A stretch of 6,108 bases of DNA from the NCBI GenBank assembly GCA_002763085.1, contig PFCY01000003.1:1-6108 (forward strand), read 5' to 3'. The notes beneath the pieces were generated by a model. That model saw only the letters and a list, made by a program, of their open reading frames with translations. It searched no databases and was not told the DNA's origin. Shown piece by piece: positions 5,816-6,108 of the stretch; position 1 is the first letter of the stretch, and each line of letters begins with the position of its first letter. The position numbers and the translations under genes were made by a program. This DNA comes from Candidatus Pacearchaeota archaeon CG10_big_fil_rev_8_21_14_0_10_32_14. Lineage in GTDB: Archaea; Nanobdellota; Nanobdellia; Pacearchaeales; GW2011-AR1.

Positions 5816-6047
5816 CGCCCAGACAGAGAATCGAACTCTGGAGCCCCAAGGGGCCGGGATATTTGATTACTCAAAGACATTCTTAGTTTTCTTTCTTCCT
5901 AAGTTCTTTCTTTTTCTAAAAGAAAGAAGCTATTTCTTTGATTTCCTGACTCATCTTTCTCTCCAGGGTCTCTTTTCTAAAGAGAGCCTTTTTCTAAAGA
6001 AAGTAAGCCATTAGCAATCCCGTGCAATACCATTATGCGATCTGGGC
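5816..6047 (-). tRNA. tRNA-Ser(GCU) with a 151-nt intron
   Basis: The acceptor stem is a perfect 7 bp: GCCCAGA (6047-6041) with TCTGGGC (5823-5817). The D arm is GCA/TGC with GG in the loop. The anticodon stem CGGGA (6022-6018) pairs perfectly with TCCCG (5859-5855). The anticodon loop is TTGCTA plus A, with anticodon GCT at 6015-6013. The long variable arm GCCCCTTGGGGC and the discriminator G (5816) are serine identity features. The T arm is CAGAG-TTCGATT-CTCTG. CCA is not encoded. The exons total 81 nt (6047-6012 and 5860-5816) and decode AGC and AGU. The product is charged by SerRS. A weak TATA-like AAATAA (6069-6074) lies about 25 nt upstream. The gene is split by an intron at canonical position 37/38. 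Structure and identity are clear from the sequence. Confidence 0.94.
5861..6011 (-). other. tRNA intron with tandem hairpins
   Basis: The intron is 151 nt if splicing joins A37 (6012) to A38 (5860). At the junction, helix TTG:CAA and a 3-nt ATA bulge on the 3' side fit a relaxed bulge-helix-bulge. The 5' side is a larger internal loop before a TTAC:GTAA helix. Inside are three hairpins: 5967-5988 (9 bp with one bulge), 5904-5928 (a perfect 11 bp with triloop AGA) and 5882-5903 (CTTAG/CTAAG). The 9-mer TTTAGAAAA occurs three times (minus strand, at 5990-5998, 5973-5981 and 5912-5920), twice forming the hairpin loops. I found no box C/D pair and no homing endonuclease; the intron is too short for one. 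Confidence 0.75.
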
Positions 6048-6088
6048 ATATTTGTTTTTCCTACAGTCTTATTTCTAGCAGATCGCAT
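6035..6088. repeat. 10-bp inverted repeat flanking the tRNA 5' end
   Basis: ATGCGATCTG at 6035-6044, inside the tRNA (acceptor end and D arm), is exactly repeated as its reverse complement CAGATCGCAT at 6079-6088, with a 34-nt spacer. It could compete with folding of the tRNA 5' half in a longer precursor, or it may be a chance or duplicated fragment. Confidence 0.5.
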
Positions 6089-6108
6089 TCGCCGAAGGCG
6101 AGACCGTA
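6048..6108. other. tRNA upstream region and GC-rich window edge
   Basis: Positions 6048-6078 are the A+T-rich leader of the tRNA gene. Positions 6078-6108 are about 60 percent G+C, in sharp contrast with the rest of the window, and include a 5-bp hairpin TCGCC/GGCGA around 6089-6101. In an A+T-rich archaeal genome such GC islands are often structured RNA genes, but the end of a coding region is also possible. The feature is cut by the window and cannot be identified. Confidence 0.35.

Noticed and set aside
5917..5955. Mini-ORF of 12 codons (MSQEIKEIASFF) inside the tRNA intron
   Set aside because: It is too short, lies within the hairpin region, and has no initiation signal.
5861..6011. Box C/D guide RNA in the tRNA intron, as in archaeal tRNA-Trp
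   Set aside because: Only a partial box C-like GATGA was seen, and there is no CTGA box D on the minus strand.
5709..6014. Open frame on the plus strand across the tRNA and its intron
   Set aside because: It is antisense to the tRNA exons and to the start of the DUF6498-like frame. Its Phe/Ser-rich translation simply reflects the pyrimidine-rich intron complement.
1..6108. CRISPR array, integrase, toxin-antitoxin pair or other defence system
   Set aside because: There are no regularly spaced repeats and no recombinase, nuclease or defence-associated motif in any coding region.

Overview
The window looks like archaeal chromosome of low G+C content. Three things point there. A typical archaeal D-aminoacyl-tRNA deacylase (DTD2/DtdA) is present. 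A tRNA-Ser gene carries an intron at position 37/38 and encodes no CCA. The protein genes have TATA boxes centred about 25 nt before the start codon and no Shine-Dalgarno sequence, which means leaderless transcripts. The A+T bias, compact packing and small membrane proteins suggest a DPANN-type or similar small-genome archaeon, but that placement is inference.

Layout. 1-223: intergenic, with a TATA-like box and a hairpin followed by T residues. 224-601 (+): a small soluble protein of unknown function. 603-3140 (-): an 845-residue GlnD-like protein (nucleotidyltransferase, GlnD linker, HD-like region, two ACT domains) whose HD metal ligands are mostly lost. 3205-3453 (-): an 82-residue membrane protein, divergent from 3526-4341 (+), the DTD2 gene. 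4336-5043 (-): a VTT/TVP38-family membrane protein overlapping the end of the DTD2 gene by 6 bp. 5087-5812 (-): a 241-codon multi-pass membrane protein gene resembling DUF6498, continuous in frame except for one internal TAG at codon 60. 5816-6047 (-): tRNA-Ser(GCU) with a 151-nt intron. 6048-6108: tRNA upstream region and a GC-rich stretch cut by the window edge.

How the genes relate. DTD2 and the tRNA both serve translation, but this is not an obvious single operon, because most genes appear to have their own promoter. The exception is the interrupted membrane protein gene. Its ATG lies 3 nt after the tRNA discriminator base and no TATA box of its own is visible, so tRNA 3'-end processing could produce its leaderless mRNA. 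The points most worth a second look are this tRNA/mRNA junction, the lone TAG, the hairpin-rich tRNA intron, and the GlnD homologue that keeps its nucleotidyltransferase and glutamine-sensing parts while apparently losing the hydrolase site.
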